12,692 bases of DNA, from contig JAWOGU010000384.1 in NCBI GenBank assembly GCA_046496595.1, positions 1 to 12,692 of the forward strand. The letters run 5' to 3'. Position 1 is the first letter of the stretch. Every line of letters begins with the position of its first letter. Of the stretch, positions 12,240 to 12,692 are shown in pieces. Source of the stretch: GCA-2746795 sp046496595 (GTDB taxonomy: Bacteria > Chloroflexota > Anaerolineae > Promineifilales > Promineifilaceae). Below the pieces are notes generated by a model, which worked only from the letters and a program-made list of their open reading frames with translations, searched no databases and had not been told where the DNA came from. Position numbers and translations under genes: made by a program.

Positions 12240-12692
12240 TTATTCAGAATTTCCGTACTCTTGGTAAATGACTGTAAACAAACCTTGCTTGTGGTTTAAC
12301 GCATGTTCCATTATTTGTAGTGCTCGATTATAAACCTTTGGGATTTTCGTGTACCAATGGTCGGGATCAAGCTCCGGTGAAATGTGTGCATTAGTTTGAG
12401 TAACATTGGCTGGTAACTGAATAAGGTTTTGCATATTTCCCTCAATCAAATCTTTTTGGAACTGCAACAGCCTATGCAATCTACCTATTTCTCCTGTTGG
12501 CAACCAACCGCAATAAGTACATCGCATTGGCCGAATCCAATACCAGTATGGTAAAGCCCATTCTATTTTCATATCGTACTGATAGTCTGTTTCCGGTTTT
12601 AATAACCAACTTATTGGCTGACCTTTAATCAATCGGTCTATATCCTCAATATCCCATTCTATTGAGCGTAAAGTTACTGAAAGTTTAGCCCA
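12240..12692 (-). CDS. Hypothetical protein, C-terminal part (start beyond window edge)
   Basis: The minus-strand frame is open from the right edge of the window down to TAA at 12242-12240, giving 150 residues without the N-terminus; an internal TTG at 12632 is not a convincing start. I recognise no family. Visible features are a Trp/Tyr-rich segment (WALPYWYWIRP), a CTYC pair that could be half of a zinc site, and a Gln/Asn-rich helical part. No signal peptide can be judged. GC is roughly 35-40 percent, far below the purine genes, which suggests acquired DNA or the border of an accessory region. It is convergent with the AICAR transformylase gene. Confidence 0.6.
   Translation of the reverse strand, partial: WAKLSVTLRSIEWDIEDIDRLIKGQPISWLLKPETDYQYDMKIEWALPYWYWIRPMRCTYCGWLPTGEIGRLHRLLQFQKDLIEGNMQNLIQLPANVTQTNAHISPELDPDHWYTKIPKVYNRALQIMEHALNHKQGLFTVIYQEYGNSE

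Noticed and set aside
12222..12271. Plus-strand mini-ORF of 13 codons after GGAG
   Set aside because: Too short to support, no family, and overlaps the end of the minus-strand gene; probably chance.
1..12692. CRISPR array, tRNA or rRNA genes
   Set aside because: No regularly spaced identical repeats and no recognisable tRNA or rRNA sequence on either strand.

Overview
The window looks like chromosomal DNA of a Chloroflexota bacterium, probably of the Anaerolineae side. This is an inference from protein character, the Oxa1-type YidC without a periplasmic domain, the gene mix and the base composition; no 16S rRNA or other decisive marker is present. All but the two edges looks like ordinary host sequence of medium to high GC. 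The left edge carries the tail of a probable transposase gene. The right edge carries a clearly AT-richer partial gene with no recognisable family.

Left half, all on the minus strand and transcribed right to left: rpmH - rnpA - yidD - PQQ-type beta-propeller lipoprotein - yidC - jag/khpB (4022 down to 222). This is the classical ribosomal protein L34 / RNase P protein / membrane insertase / RNA-binding protein cluster, with three local features: a bL34 with a C-terminal extension of about 34 residues, a BamB-like lipoprotein inserted between yidD and yidC, and a well-formed sigma70-type promoter (TTGACC-N17-TATAAT) followed by a leader that contains an intrinsic-terminator-like hairpin directly in front of the rpmH Shine-Dalgarno. 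Upstream, where dnaA is often found, lies a DUF1269/DUF6325-like protein with a long Ala/Glu coiled coil (4208-5311).

Middle (5554-9965, minus strand): a compact two-gene protein-sorting system. An exosortase (catalytic Cys203, Arg249, His270, plus a C-terminal EpsI-like soluble domain) is followed 26 bases later by a 955-residue multi-pass membrane protein with VIT-like and vWA-like regions that ends in a PEP-CTERM sorting signal (VPEP, hydrophobic helix, basic tail). The second protein is most likely the dedicated substrate of the first. I regard this pair as the main functional system in the window.

Right part (10136-12090, plus strand, divergent from the exosortase): purine biosynthesis. 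The two activities of PurH are encoded by separate reading frames: IMP cyclohydrolase (10136-10729) and an AICAR transformylase strikingly like the animal ATIC type (10918-12090). A 121-bp MITE-like element with perfect 14-bp terminal inverted repeats and a near-perfect 9-bp target duplication sits exactly at the stop codon of the first.

Over the whole window the palindrome AACGGCCGTT is scattered at very high frequency (14 exact decamers; 16 copies of the ACGGCCGT core), inside genes and between them, with flanks that are polarised in one direction irrespective of gene direction. It resembles in behaviour the HIP1 palindrome of cyanobacteria and is the most unusual genome-scale signal here.
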